A stretch of DNA of 64,000 nucleotides from Siphonodentalium dalli (GCA_032622095.1 CP136062.1:155304875-155368874); one strand, 5' to 3'; shown: positions 23,790 to 36,980, numbered from the stretch's first letter. Notes: generated from the sequence alone by a model not told the origin. Numbers and translations are program-made.

Positions 23790-26700
23790 GTTGGTACCGT
23801 TAATTTATTTTGATTGTTTCAAGATTCGAATGGGTACCTAATTAGTACCTAAGGTAATTTCCAGATAATATCAATGTCAAATATAACCAGAACGAGCCAC
23901 TGGCTTTTTGTCTCTGGAAGTTACATAATTATAATACATAATACATAACTTTGTTCAGCAAATTGAACGGCACCGATCTCCAGTACCGGGGCTGTATTCA
24001 AATCATATATTCCTTTCTTCAAATCGTCCATTGATGAACTCGCGACTACAAAACCAGGTAAACTGTTCATGTTAGAAATTACACGTGAAAAACATATTTA
24101 CGGATATCCTTTTTTAAGTATGTCCCTTGTAATTTGAGTTCATGTCCTCTGTTCCGTTTGTAATCAGCGAATACAAAATAATAACACCGGTCCGTGTTAT
24201 ACAAACCGTTCTGATATATAGAAACCTCGATAAAATCGCCCCTAAATCGTATATTATTCATATATTTGAGTTTTACGATGCGTAAACCAGGCATAATAAT
24301 AAACGCGATGTGTTGCATCCCAAAGGGATAATTACACTCACTTCATTTGCTGTAGTATTTACCCCATCGATATCCAAATATTAAATGCTTTTAAATAGGG
24401 TAATTATATTGGTATGGGAATGGACGTTGCATATTAAATTTCGCCATGACAACGCAAGGCGTCGCGGCAACGTCACTACAAAGTTCCCAATATTTAACAA
24501 TAGTTCACAGTTAATCTATGTGTGTATATAAGTGTATTACGGGTTGATAGTTTTCACTAAAATAACTATAATTATTAATCGACGTATCATAACAAAATGA
24601 CAGATTTAATGGCATTTATCGTGTCCGACCAAAAACTGTTCGCAATATACAGATATGGTAAATGGACCAATATCATAGCAATTAGCCAGGCTGCTTAACA
24701 AGAGGTAAACAAATGTACGACAGATTATAAGACATCACCATCGCGACGAGCACTGACCGAAATCGTGATTGTATGCTGTAACCCTTGCTACACTAAAGCA
24801 TCATTGAATAGTTGTGATCCCAAATGAAATGTTCAGACAATAAGCTCAACAAACGACCATTGTCTTTGTTGAACTTATTATCTAGACGGTTCCCTCAACA
24901 AATAGGTCTCCTTCTGCTATATTATGTATCTGTCGTCTGCTTTTATCACATAACATGCCTCCAAACAAATAATAGACTATTCCAACATACCGTCGTGCGT
25001 GCGAGTGGGTTAATTTTGGTCCTAAATATTCACATAGGTTCATATTGAACTAATTTGATGATGACATAATCCCATAGAGAGCTTATACGGTTATTATATG
25101 TCGCGTCGATGAAAAAGTGACAAAAGAATTCCAATATGGGCTTATTTATTATTGAAAGAGTCCCATAATGGACTGTTTTAGAACGCGCTTATATGTCCAT
25201 ATAGAGCATATATTGAGCCTATTTCGCACACAAAAACAAGCCCGTTATAAGCTTATTTTTCACGAGAACAGGCTGACTATTCATATGTACACTTTTCAAC
25301 TGACTATGAAAATCCATTTAGTATAGCAAGAGTTAATGCCCCTCACCCAAAGTTAACTTAGTTAAGTATAAAATATTGGAAACGTTTACAACATAGCTGT
25401 GACATTGACAGATAATTTTCCCGAGAATACGAAGCTGGTATATTATTACGTCATGAATTATCAACCAACATGTATCATACCTCCTTCCAAATTATGTTGA
25501 CATAATTTGGAATCTCGAATGAGTCATTTGAGGACTTAAAATATTTGTCAAATTTTACTCTTCAGGTACCAACTCGCTTCTATAATAATATATAATTTCA
25601 GAAATCAAATAAATCATTACATACATTATTGTTTTGGCCATATGAGAGGAAGCTTCATTAATTTTGTGTCACACTGTTGATTATATGATTTATTACATAG
25701 CACAGCCCCATATATTGCAATGAAGAATAAACCAGCCACATTTAGGCCAATACATTATTGCAGGATCACCGCCTAACGATATATTAAGACATGTCTCCTC
25801 AGACCTTAAAATATATCTAGTAGTAATTTTAATTTCCTAGGCAAATATTTTGACAAGAACATTACAATAACATTGAAAATGTCGACAAAAAAGCTTGGAA
25901 ACACGGAAGATTTCTAACACAGTGTTTTTGGCAAAAAAAAAAGAAGCTAGGCATCACAAATTATTAACATCGATATGGAGAATAACAGTGTCGGTAAGAT
26001 GATGTCATGTTTTATATTGCTTGCTACTATTTCCAGTTCCGCTTTTTCTAGCTATGCTTCTGCTGTAACAGTGCTGCTCACAATTGGTATTCTGAAATTC
26101 GATTTGTTGTTTGCATTGTTTCATTCGCTATATTCCAGAAGATGATGACGATAACATCAAACAGGTGTCTGTCATGTTAAATGGAGAACAAGTCTGGCAA
26201 TGCTTTAACGAGGAACTAACAAACCAGGTATGATCTAATCCATACCACGGACATTTTGCTCCTATTCACTGTCTAAAATATATTTCATACTAGAAATTAA
26301 ATATAATGACGGCCGGTACGACTATATATATCTCGAGTTTGAAATTAATGATGTATTCATGTTTCCAAACCACCCGTAACTGGCATGGGGCTACAAATGT
26401 ATTTACTTAAATTACACATTTCAAAGATAACATATAGCATATAATTTGTTTTTCAGTCGATGTATTCGCCTAGAATTACAATACTTAAGTTAAGAAATAC
26501 GTTAGGATTACATATAGAATAAAGCTGAGTGTAAAATTTTCAAGAGTGGAATTGTGGTTTTAACCACGAGTCTTTTGGCGAGTTTTTAAAACCACAATTC
26601 CACTCGTGGTGACAATGTGGTACTGAGGGTGCTATATTCGAGGGGCACGCTTACTCAATTTAAGATATTACGGAAGTAGTGGCACGGGTTACTGTTTATT

Positions 26701-29700
26701 TAGCAAGTGTCTAAACTCGAGGGAAATGTGCGGCCCAAGCAGCCCAACATATTTCTTGATTTATTTTAATTGTGATTTTGCGAAATAGTGAATTGGCATA
26801 TACTAATAAATGACGCTTCCGCGTGCATCGTCTTGGTCGCTGCGGGACTTTCAACTCTTCCCAAAACCAGGATCTTTGTTTGTAATGTATGTCATTAAGT
26901 GCCTATTCGGGGTTCCAGTTACAACAACAACAATAACAACATCCAACCTATGATTCATGGAAAAATGTTATTAAAAAGTTGATGTACATGATACAATCTA
27001 AACGCACAAATACGAAAACAAAGTTTTTTAAATGAGAACTTTACAAGAAATATTGTTGTCGCTCTGAAACTTCGAAACTATGCAATAACTGGATACACAA
27101 TTCATTATCAAACAAGAGTATTTTATTTGTCACGTCTCGTTCCGAAAATATCATTATACACACCATCTGATAACGCAGTTTATTCAGGGACGGGTGTGTA
27201 AATAAGGAGCACAGTTAATTGAAAGATGACTGAAAGTTGAGCCCACAACACTTACACAATGTATGTATGCCTGGGTTGGGCACAGGCTAGAATTTCATAT
27301 TTGACACATAAATCATTTTAATGTGGGCCGGTATCAAGGTTAAAAATGGTCACCACTCGGATTTCGAAAACAAATTTATTTCATGCAGATGACAAATTTT
27401 GAGAAGTGAGACCAGTATATGTAGCCACTGTTTCGCGGACATCGCTGCTACCTGATACGGGTGTGGTAAAAGTAAAATGAAACATTATTTTCAAAACTAA
27501 CAAAACATGCTCTAATTATAACCAACCTTTTCTCAATACACACACCACATCCCTTTTACCCCTACTGAACATTTGAAACCAGACTGTCATTTCGTTTGTT
27601 TGCGATGGAGACCATATCTACACATTCTATGTATGATACTATGTATAATGATCGTTGACACGCCATGTATATTTTCAACCGCAATAAGCAATATTGGTTG
27701 CGGTTTAACGCCACGTGGATATTTTCCCCCATCATCTTTTGTTTGAAAAGGTCTAAAAAGCTATTACTATAAATTATTTAAGCTCACACTTCTTGAATCA
27801 GATAATTTTAATGAAATTTCAGTCGTGCACTGTACCTTGCAGTGTGAATGTTAGCATTTCAGTTAAGATTAAAAGAGCATGATACCTTGAAGAAGTACAT
27901 ATCATTTGAAGAATCGTCAATGACGACATATACACATTGCTGTGGATAAAGGCGACATATGCCAATATGTACACAAGCAGAGTGGTATATATAACATGAA
28001 ATGTTCCTTCTAAGTCGGTAGATTTGCCGAAACATTGTTAGTGAGAATATTGTCAAATTGATGCGATGCCAAACACTCCTGCACGGTGATAAAATAAATT
28101 GGAGAATAATCTTTCTCACAGTATTTATAATTAACAGATAATATATCAAAACACATCATCATTATTATATATTAAATAAATGCAGTGAATATGGCGAAAT
28201 AGTTTTCATTAGTTTATCGCCGATTGTTCAGAATCGAGAAGTAAATATCTACATTTGAGCGAAGTTCAGATATTTTCTATGGAGTACTCACTATTTGCTT
28301 GACATTTTCGGCGATGTTAGTAGAATGACACATTCACCAAATTGGCATAGCGCCTGAATACTAACATATTAGTTTCACGTACCTGCACAGGATACCAATG
28401 GTGATATTTGCTGGTCTTGCAATGACTTGCATGTGACATTCCAGTTTCTGCATGTGTGGGTGCAGACATAAGACAGGGTGCATATCGAATCAACTTAACA
28501 AATAATAATTGTGATATTTAGAGAAGGGACACTCCAGTTTCAGCAGGGCCGGGTGTAAAATGATGGGGGCATCAAACCAGTGCACACTAACTATAATATG
28601 AACCCTCAACACAATGCCTGGTTAGAGCACAGGTTTAGGATTTAAGATTTGGTTGCAGCATTATTATTTTATTGGGGATATAAATAGACAGAGTGGCATA
28701 GACCCATTAATATTATGTGACACAAACGACATTTTCGAGCATAACTGGAAGAACGCTATTTCCTAACTCCAACATCAAAACTGTTCTAAATACTCACCAT
28801 TTGGATTTTCAAAAACAAATTTGTTTTAATGCAGATGAAAACTTGTAGGTGGTAAAACGGCATCAGCGTCGGTGGCCACTGTTTTGCAGAAATCGGTACT
28901 ACTGCGGGTGGGAGGCAACGTAGTCTGAAACACTATTTTTCAAAACTCAAAGAAACCCGATAAAGCTCACAAATTCATAACTAACATTCTCTCAATACAC
29001 GTGTCATATCCAAGGTGCCGGCAAACACTGGCACACTATTTAAAGAAATTTATCCCTATTGATAATTGGAAAATGTTGAGTGTCGCACCATTATCTAAAT
29101 GAAAATCGTACAAGGATTTGTAGAAATTGGCCTGGAACCCTGAAAACATATTATAGTTTATTGATATTTAAAGTGACTTAAATGCGAGGGTTTATTACGC
29201 TGTGATATTTTTGTCTTTTTTGGAGATAATGTTTTAGTTTTGCCACTTTCCTTCAATATCACGTCAAGATATGTCTCTTGTGCCTAAAACGACAGTAATC
29301 CGGAACCACACTAAGGGCGTCTTATTCTGTACAAGCTGGCGGTGTATGTCTTGGTCAAAAGCCATGACTAGTGCTTGATCAATCAATTGAACATAATGCT
29401 CGATTATTCCTGGATGATAATTTACAAGATGCTGATGTTGAAAGGGGGTTCATCGGTCTTTGTCTTGAATAAATTTGTTCTGGATATTCCTCTCGTTATA
29501 ACTATTAAAGTAGGCATTTCTACGTTGGCCTTAAGTTTTGTTATATGATGATTCAGTCGTTTCCTAGGATTGCCAAAACTGGAAATGACACTGAGACACT
29601 GTTATTTGTATATATGTAAATGTTTAGACAATATGTAGTCGGTACGGGTGGGGCATGGAAAGTGTTTTGGACGTGTGCATATTTTATCCACTGCCCAGCT

Positions 29701-32700
29701 GCGTAGCGCTATTTGGTTATATTTAAAAATTGCTCGTTGCGAGGTGTGAATTGGGAGTCTGGCGGTGTAGAACCTTCACAAATGGCGGGGCAACATGTGT
29801 CGTATATACTGATTTGTAATTGGTGGAAGAAATTAATCTATTTGCCCGCATGCTGATAAAACAAATTCTTTAAATACAAATTTGTTGAAAATAATCAAGG
29901 ATTTTGATTTGAGTTGCCTGCTCCTATAAATTTTATCTAGACTAATGGCATTGAAATATTATATTGTGAGAAATTTACCAACACTGACTGATATGCCAAG
30001 CACCAGAACAACATGTATGGCATTGTTGATTAGACACCATCAATTGAACAGGGATTAAACAAAGATGGTGGAAAAAGAGTCATGAGCAATTTTAGAATCT
30101 GGATATACAGCATTTCTCTACGATGTACAACTCAACTTGAGCAACCTGGGTATATGCTGCTCAACTTTAAACAACTATGATACTACCGTATACTATATGC
30201 ACCGTTTGGTGGAAATCGACTCGTCCGACGACCAGTAAAACCAATTTAATTAAACAGTGGTGGTGTAGAAAGTGGGGGCGACTGAACATAGCTGCTGTTA
30301 TGACAAATTCATATTAACATACGAACATGTCACTGAATATAGTTGGGTGTCACGACCTTAGGAAAACATCAAATTTGAATCTCTGAAAGATGACAATAAC
30401 TCTAACCACAACTCTAACCGGAACGAGACCTCAATCCTAACCCGAACCGGTATGGGACGGTAACCTAACACTAACGAGGACGGAACCGTACCATAACACA
30501 AACCGAGACGGGACCATAAACTGATCCGTAACTCGAACAGGGGCACGACGGGACCTTGAACATAATCCTAACCGGGACGGGACCTTCGTCCGGGGCGGAA
30601 CAATCGGAACCGAACCATAACTCTAACCATAACTCGGGGCAAACATCAAATTTGAATCCCTGGAAGATGACGTGGGGCAGATCAAAATAATGATTTCCAA
30701 ACATGACAATAAAGAGACAGTTTCAACATCTGTTTATATTACATGAGTTTAATCCGTAACATGATACGGACATATATGTTCAGAAGAGATATCCGTCATG
30801 GCTACTGGTTGAGGTGGTTACTTCAAATAAACGAGATAAATCACTACCATGACTAATCTACGATATGAGCAACACATTGAATCCTGATAATAAAGGAATA
30901 TGAGAACGGTAACATGGGAATATGGACAGCGAGGTGTTATCCTGTACTCAGGTAAGATTTAATCTATTAAGTAATGCGGACCTATGTTGACATTTCTGTT
31001 CAAATGTTATTTCAATGAATTATGTTTTAGGAGACTACTTACCAACACCAAACTACCACATTAAGTTCGAACTGATTTATGATAATATATTCCATGCACA
31101 GGGACAATTATTCAAAACATTACTATTTATGGTTTTGCGCAATCATTCCGAAACTCGTTCTGTAGGTTGTGTATGTGACTAGTTCGTATCTATAGTAAAA
31201 TATATAAGTTTACTGAACCAATTCGATAGTGTTTCGTGTAATGCTGTCGTTGGTAGCTATATAATATTATACAGATAGATACCATTGTTGGAAGGATATA
31301 CAATACAGTTCTAGTTTGATGTAAGCAAATCACTCAACAAAAATATTTCCATGATGTTGAGTTGTTAACTTATTACACACTATAACAATAATTTAAGTTC
31401 GCTGGAAAATCAGGTTACTCAATGAGGACGCCTACAACTGTAAGAGTTTACGCTTACCTGGTTGTTCTCCCTTTTACAGAATATGGTCCCAACTCATGAC
31501 TGCGAAATCTACGTAGTTGTCTACTCGCGAGGAGATCGGAAGTCCTTCCGCCACGCAATTGACATCCTGTTCCATTTGCACCGAGTGAGCAAAGTCACCA
31601 AGCCCATCATTTTGGTGGAGAACAAGTGCGATCTTGTCCGGACAAATGTCATCGCCGCCGGAGGTGAGTACCGTGTCTTTGCCAAACACTGAATTACTAG
31701 TAGTTTCCGAATGAAATGTTCAGATATGTTCTACAACCGGCCAGTGTAGAACCTATTGTCTGAACATTATATATAGGTATGTCTCATCTGCACTTGTATT
31801 ATCTGTTCGTCTGTCGTCTGCTAATAATATGTCATTCCAATATATACTGTTATACCTGATGGGAGAAACTATTTTGTGATGACATGGTTAACATCTTCAT
31901 GGACAGTTTATTACATATATTATTGCAAATGTTCTAGCAATGGGTCAATATCTTCAAAAGTTTAAATATGTTCACTAGACGCACAAAACACTTAAATATA
32001 CTTTACCTAGATCCAGCTATGTATGGGGCCATCTCCAACTCTCTTCAATAGAATATATGCAATAAATTAATGAATTTGAGTCGTCGTGCATGAGTGAAAA
32101 AAACAGTAATTTAGTCTATTACATCGCCCATGAAGAGTATGTACTGTTGCAAAGGGAGATAAATCATGAGTCAGAAATAAGCTAAATGTTTTTGAGCAGA
32201 AATAACAAATCTAAATTAAATTGAACGTGAGTTGAATCATTGTGAACATCTACAGTACACCGGTTTATCACATAATTAACCGTTAAACCCGTCCCAATGT
32301 TTTAGTAAGACTCACGTGCATTATCGCTGCACGCAGTGACGTACGGGCTTAGATCAATGGTGTCGAAGCCAATTCGGGGACTTTATTATTATGTTAAACA
32401 TAATGTAATTACGATATTCGATTTGTGTTGCGTTATTTAGTGTTGGGTGTGAGATAACATGGTTGATACGGGTTGTTGACAAAATTGTTCAACATGAAAA
32501 GACACATTTGAAATTAAATATATTCGCTCTTGAATGTGCCTTTACATCATATTTGGTTGTGATAAGGAACCCAATATTAGTTTGGTTAACCCCAGCCTTT
32601 TCGATGTCGTTTTTCCTCGCTTATGTGTGACTGTGATAAAATGGATCTTAAATTCGTCGCATTTCTATGCGAATTGTATTATCATCTTCCAATAAATTCG

Positions 32701-33292
32701 ATTCTAGCCTCACAAAAGCTCGGCTCGAATATAATTTAGTGCACTCGGTTGATTAATTTCGTATAAATGTGCGACTCATTATATATCCTCTATGTTTCAA
32801 GTTGTTCTTTTGTAGGAAAATTGTTTTGACTTGAAACCCAGGAAGTGGTGTTTTGGAAGAAAGAGTGCTAAATTGCAAAATGGTATCCTCTCTGACAAAT
32901 GCACAATTGTTTGCGCTCTATAATTACACTAGAGTTGCAGTGAATCCACAATTGTTATGATGCTGCTTTCTTTATGAAATATTTACTTTGTGAATTTGTT
33001 TCCATGGCCTCCGATGTTGAAACAAGCTACCTCTGCCCCTCCTTGACATTCATTTTAACTTTCGAATGTCTCTTTTTTTACAGAAGGGAAAAAAGTCGCC
33101 CTGTCATACAACTGCAAATTTGTGGAGACATCGACACTCTTCAATCACAACGTGGATCAGTTGTTGGTCGGTATTCATAAACAAAACTCTCTGCACAACA
33201 ACGCGCGAACAGGCTCAGGGAGGAAGATGAAGGCACTTTTACCACGCATTTTCAAGAGTAAAGCATCATGTGAAAATTTTATGAAATTATAA
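23498..33292 (+). CDS. RGK-type (Rad/Gem/Kir/Rem) Ras-like GTPase, four coding exons
   Basis: Joining 23498-23789, 26139-26227, 31480-31663 and 33084-33292 gives 774 nt, or 257 residues, with all phases compatible. The P-loop GSHGVGKT is at residues 71-78, NKCD (G4, guanine specificity) at 175-178 and ETST (G5) at 203-206. There is no prenylation box. The C-terminus is basic (GRKMKALLPRIFKSK) and has a cysteine exactly seven residues from the end (ASCENFMKL), an RGK trademark. RGK proteins inhibit voltage-gated calcium channels and affect the cytoskeleton; here that is inferred from family. The switch regions are odd: residues 98-103 are acidic and the RGK G3 motif DxWE is not present, the equivalent stretch reading VWQCFNEEL. 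The ATG has A at -3. Confidence 0.9.
23790..26138 (+). other. Intron 1 of the RGK-type gene
   Basis: 2,349 bp without a supported gene. The first ~1,060 bp match copy B up to the window end. A repeat-like block at 25460-25535 resembles 21535-21610, and parts of 24829-25060 resemble 31710-31900 in intron 3. Confidence 0.7.
26139..26227 (+). CDS. RGK-type GTPase exon 2
   Basis: 89 bp between a TTCCAG acceptor and a GTATGA donor. It codes EDDDDNIKQVSVMLNGEQ and then VWQCFNEELTNQ. VSVMLNGE aligns with the beta-2 strand of Gem/Rem proteins. It was recognised by frame, splice sites and family alignment; it is too short to stand out as an open frame. Confidence 0.75.
26544..26605. repeat. Perfect 20-bp inverted repeat, 22-nt loop
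   Basis: GAGTGGAATTGTGGTTTTAA (26544-26563) is the exact reverse complement of 26586-26605. It may be a small fold-back element in the intron. Confidence 0.95.
27347..27552 (+). repeat. Diverged direct repeat in intron 2, left copy
   Basis: Shares with 28788-29011 an ordered set of blocks (AAAACAAATTT, ATGCAGATGA, GCCACTGTTT, TTCAAAACT, CTCAATACAC). Separation is about 1.44 kb. Confidence 0.75.
28788..29011 (+). repeat. Diverged direct repeat in intron 2, right copy
   Basis: Partner of 27347-27552, same orientation. It may be an old repeat family or an intronic duplication. Confidence 0.75.
30364..30671. repeat. Telomere-like degenerate block flanked by 31-bp direct repeats
   Basis: About 245 bp of CTAACC-like and GGGACGGGACC-like words (30395-30640) lie between two 31-bp direct repeats, 30364-30394 and 30641-30671, that differ at two positions. 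The block is related to the larger array at 34.0-36.9 kb. Confidence 0.85.
31480..31663 (+). CDS. RGK-type GTPase exon 3
   Basis: Acceptor CTTTTACAG, donor GTGAGT. It codes residues 128-188, including beta-4 (CEIYVVVYS), the family-typical DRKSF and the G4 motif within PIILVENKCDLVR. Confidence 0.93.
31664..33083 (+). other. Intron 3 of the RGK-type gene
   Basis: 1,420 bp with GTGAGT and TTTACAG borders. Nothing else is recognised except the weak similarity of 31710-31900 to 24829-25060. Confidence 0.75.
33084..33292 (+). CDS. RGK-type GTPase exon 4 and stop codon
   Basis: Acceptor TTTTTTTACAG. It codes residues 189-257: EGKKVALSYNCKFVETST (G5), an LLVGIHKQ helix, the basic tail and the C-terminal cysteine motif. 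The stop is TAA at 33290-33292. Confidence 0.93.
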
Positions 33293-33639
33293 TTTATCAG
33301 TCACCTGTTCAGCAACATTCAGAGTATGATATGATGTTAATATAACAATTGTTATATATGTATCATCGGTTATGTGAGATCGTGTAGCACGAGTGCTGTG
33401 TGGTAATGTGTTATCTTTGTCAGTGTTGAGAAGGAAACATGTATACCATTTTAAACAGAGAATACTTGAAGCTAATAACCATATCCTGTCATCCATTTGT
33501 AACTCAGATATATTCAAATCGAAATTATTCAAAATCATGGAATCATATGTTGTACACTTAGCTGCATATTTATTTTACATAAATGTAGCATATAACGTAT
33601 GATTATTTTGTAAGTTATGGATACTTATGTATGGTCTGA

Positions 33640-33645
33640 AATAAA
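33640..33645 (+). terminator. Polyadenylation signal of the RGK-type gene
   Basis: AATAAA about 350 bp after the stop codon, giving a plausible 3' UTR of some 370 nt. It is the first clear AATAAA downstream. Confidence 0.55.
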
Positions 33646-33661
33646 ACTATATATGCATGTA

Positions 33662-33800
33662 TAGCATTATCATCATCACCATTATCACCGTTGTCATCAT
33701 CATGGTCATTATCGTAATCATCATAACTGCTATCTGTTATCACAATCAACATCATCATCGCCGGCATCATCATATTCATCGCCGTCGTCTTAAGTAATCA
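33662..33800 (+). repeat. Imperfect CAT/CAC trinucleotide microsatellite
   Basis: Interrupted CATCAT and CATCACCATTATCACC runs just downstream of the polyadenylation signal. Confidence 0.85.
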
Positions 33801-33997
33801 CCACCAATTGTTTGGATTATATGAGCATTGGTGGTTAACTATTTCGGTCGTAAATATATCTACACGCGCTTCCATTCATCAAACGACGTGAATTCCGTTA
33901 CTAATTCCTTATTGATCATTCGGCAAAATCCGAGAACGGTGGGAAATTACCTCTCATTCGTAAGCGGCCAACGGGGTCGAACACAATTAGGATCAGC

Positions 33998-36980
33998 TTT
34001 CAAAAAGTGGCCTGAAAATGAGTTACCTCTCTGGTCTGTCAGGAAAATTTCGGGACCGTATGAACTTTAACCAGGACGGGCGTGTTGGGACCCTAAAGGG
34101 ACGGGACAGTAATTCTAGCTGGACCCGTGCCGTGGCTATTAATCTAACCGCGGGCGGGACAAATCGGTACCCTAATCCTAACCGGGGTGGGACGCGACTC
34201 TAACATTAACTGGGACGGGACCTTAGGCCTAACCCTAACCGGGACGGCAGCTTAACCCTAACACTGAACAGGACGACGCGGTATCCTAACCCTGACCGGA
34301 CGGACCATAAGTTGTATGTGGGTGTTCGGAACGGATTGTAACTTAACCATAACCGGACCAGGGCCCTACACCGGAGCGGAACGGTGCGGGACCCCAACCT
34401 TAACCCAGACTGGACGTGACCGTAATTCTAGCTGGACCGTGACTCATAGTTCTAACCGCGGACGGAACAATTCGAGATCATAACCGGGGCGGGACGAAAC
34501 CCTAACTCTAACCGGGACGGGAAATAAAGCATAAACATAACCCTAACGGCAGCTTAACTCTAAGACTGAACAGGCCTTGTCCGGCCGGACGGGACCATAA
34601 CCTTTATGTTGGGGTAGGAGGGACTGTAACTTTAACCCTAACCGGATCGGGGCCCTATCCAGGAACTGAACGGGGCGGGGCCCTAAGCCAGGCAGGACGG
34701 GACCTTGACCCAACCCTGACGGGACATTAACACTGGCTACACCAATAACCCTAAACCTAAACGGCACTGGAAGGCTCTGAACGGGAATTTAACCCTAGCC
34801 CTAACCGAGACGGGACCATAACGCTAACCGTTAGGGGAACCCAACACTAACCGGGACGTGACCCCTGACCCTAACCTATTCGGGACGGGAGCTTAACCCT
34901 AACACTAACAATACTCGTAACCTGATGGTGGATCCGGATGGTCCGTACATCGGACGGGACGAGCCGGGACCATAACAAGGAAGAGACGGGACCACAGGAC
35001 GATACCCTAACTCTAACCGGAACCCTAACCCTACTCCGGGGCGGAAGTCAGGGGAAGGACGTTAATACAAATCAAGTTCATAACCATAATCGGGACGGGA
35101 CCAGTCGGGGCAATAACAATAACTGAAACGAGGCCTTAAGCCTAACCACAAAGGGGACGGGACCTAAACCATAATACGGACCAGAACGGGAGGTTAACAT
35201 AACTACAACCGGGTCTGGTGCTAAACCCTAACCCGTACCGGACGGGCGGGATTCTAATTTGGATGTGGTGGTTCGGAACGGTACTGTAACTTTAAACATA
35301 CTCATGTCGGGGGTCTAACACGGAAATGAAGTGGGCGGGACCCAAACACTAACAGGACGGGGCCTATGCTCCAACCGTGACCGTGACGGGACCCCAACCC
35401 TTGGCACAACTATAACCCAAACCCTAAATGGACTGGACGGTTCGGGCGGGAACTTAAACACAACACAACTAACCTGGACAGGGCTCTGTCACTAACCGAT
35501 ACGGAGCCTTAAACATAACCTTGGCGGGAGTTTAACCCTATCTGGGACGGGAAGTTACTACAGTAATAACTGACAACAATCGTTACCTGGCGGGTAATCC
35601 CGACCGCGCACGGGACGAGTCGGGACCATAACCAGGACGGCACCCTAACCTTTAACTGAACGTAACTGGTTGGAACGGGACCTTAACACTAACCGTAACC
35701 ATAAAACGGGACGCGGCCAGGGGACCTGACGTTAACACTAGCCATAACCGGGACTGTGCGGCTCTGGACCGGAATATCACAATAACCATAACTGGGACGG
35801 GACCAGTCGGGATCCTAACACTAACCGGGACTGGACCTTTGCCCGATTCCTAACTCGAACTTGGACGGGATCTTGAGCCTAACCCATAACCGGGAAGGGA
35901 CGGGACCACAACAAGGGCGGTATCCTAACAGTAGCCAGAACTGGACGGATTGGAACGGGACCTTAACCCTAACACATTACACTAAACCGTAACCAGTGTC
36001 ATGGGACGCCCGGGACGTTAACACTAACCATAACGACAACCCTAACCGGTACTGGACGGCTCTGAACGTGAAATTCACCGTGGCGGGATGGGACTGGACC
36101 TTAAGCCTAACCTAATTGTGAGTGGACCCTGACCCGAACCGAGACAGGGTCTTAGCCTTAGCTCTAACCGAGAGGGGACCGTAACACTATCCGAGATTTG
36201 ACGGGAGCGTAAACCGAGCCCTAACTCTAAGCGGGACTCGACATTAAAACTAACTCTATCTAATCCGTGGAGGATGGGACCTAACCCTAATCTGGACGGA
36301 ACCGTAACCCTAATTATAACAGGTACGGGACTCAAACCCTAACAGGACGGGATGTAAACCTTAACCCTAACTGGTACTGGACCTTAAACCTAACTCTAAG
36401 CCGAACCGGGTATGGACGGGCCCTTAACCATCACTCTAACCGGGACGGGACCTTTAGGTTCCCCTACCCAACCGCGGCGGGTGTGTGCCGGCCCTTAATC
36501 CTACTCTAATCCGAATGCCAGCGGGAGGACATTAAACCTATCTCTAATCCGAATCGGGGCGGGATGGGACCTTAACACTACCCATAACCGGGACGGGACT
36601 GGACCCACACACTGACCGTAATCGGCACGGGACGATAAGGGCCGTGACCGGACCCTAGTATAACAGGGATAGATCGAGATGGGACCTTTACACTATAGCA
36701 CTAATCCTAAACGGGGCAGGACGGGGCTGGATCCTAACCCTAACTGGGACGGGACCCTAACCATAACCGGGATGGGACAGCGGGGGCGGGTAGTGACGGT
36801 AACGGGGCGCGCGGGCGAAGCAAATCGTAGTTGTGTGGTTGGGGCGTCACTGTACGTCTGTTTTCGACCAATTGGCACTGATGTTCTAATTTTTTCGGTC
36901 CAAATTATCGCCCCATGCACTTTCACTTCAACGTTCCAGACCGAGCATAGCGGCAACTCATATTCGGACACTTTTTGAAA
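33998..36980. mobile_element. Degenerate telomere-like array with inverted-repeat ends
   Basis: The core (about 34070-36830) is a degenerate mixture of CCCTAACC-type words and GGGACGGGACC-type words with no fixed period. The left end 33998-34036 (TTTCAAAAAGTGGCC...ATGAGTT) matches the reverse complement of 36939-36980, about 40 bp with several mismatches. Inverted ends suggest a mobile element carrying a satellite-like body, not a true telomere remnant. All open frames inside are products of the biased composition. Confidence 0.75.

Larger units (their letters stand above)
1..24849. repeat. Segmental duplication, copy A
   Basis: This segment is nearly identical, in the same orientation, to 45922-64000. 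Position 1 matches 45922, 4240 matches 50320, 11210 matches 51303, 16337 matches 54931 and 23498 matches 62618. Homology begins at the first base and is still running at the window end, so neither true boundary is visible. A contains material missing from B at 5223-11206, 14664-16263 and 1157-1194, and lacks material present in B at 50074-50267 and 59221-59752. A recent tandem duplication and uncollapsed haplotypes both fit. Confidence 0.97.
26228..31479 (+). other. Intron 2 of the RGK-type gene
   Basis: 5,252 bp containing a 20-bp perfect hairpin (26544-26605), a pair of diverged direct repeats (27347-27552 and 28788-29011) and a telomere-like block (30364-30671). No reading frame looks like a gene. 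Confidence 0.75.

Noticed and set aside
34018-36978. Many open frames rich in Arg, Gly, Pro and Leu
   Set aside because: They are by-products of the degenerate telomere-like array. No frame is consistent and no domain is present.
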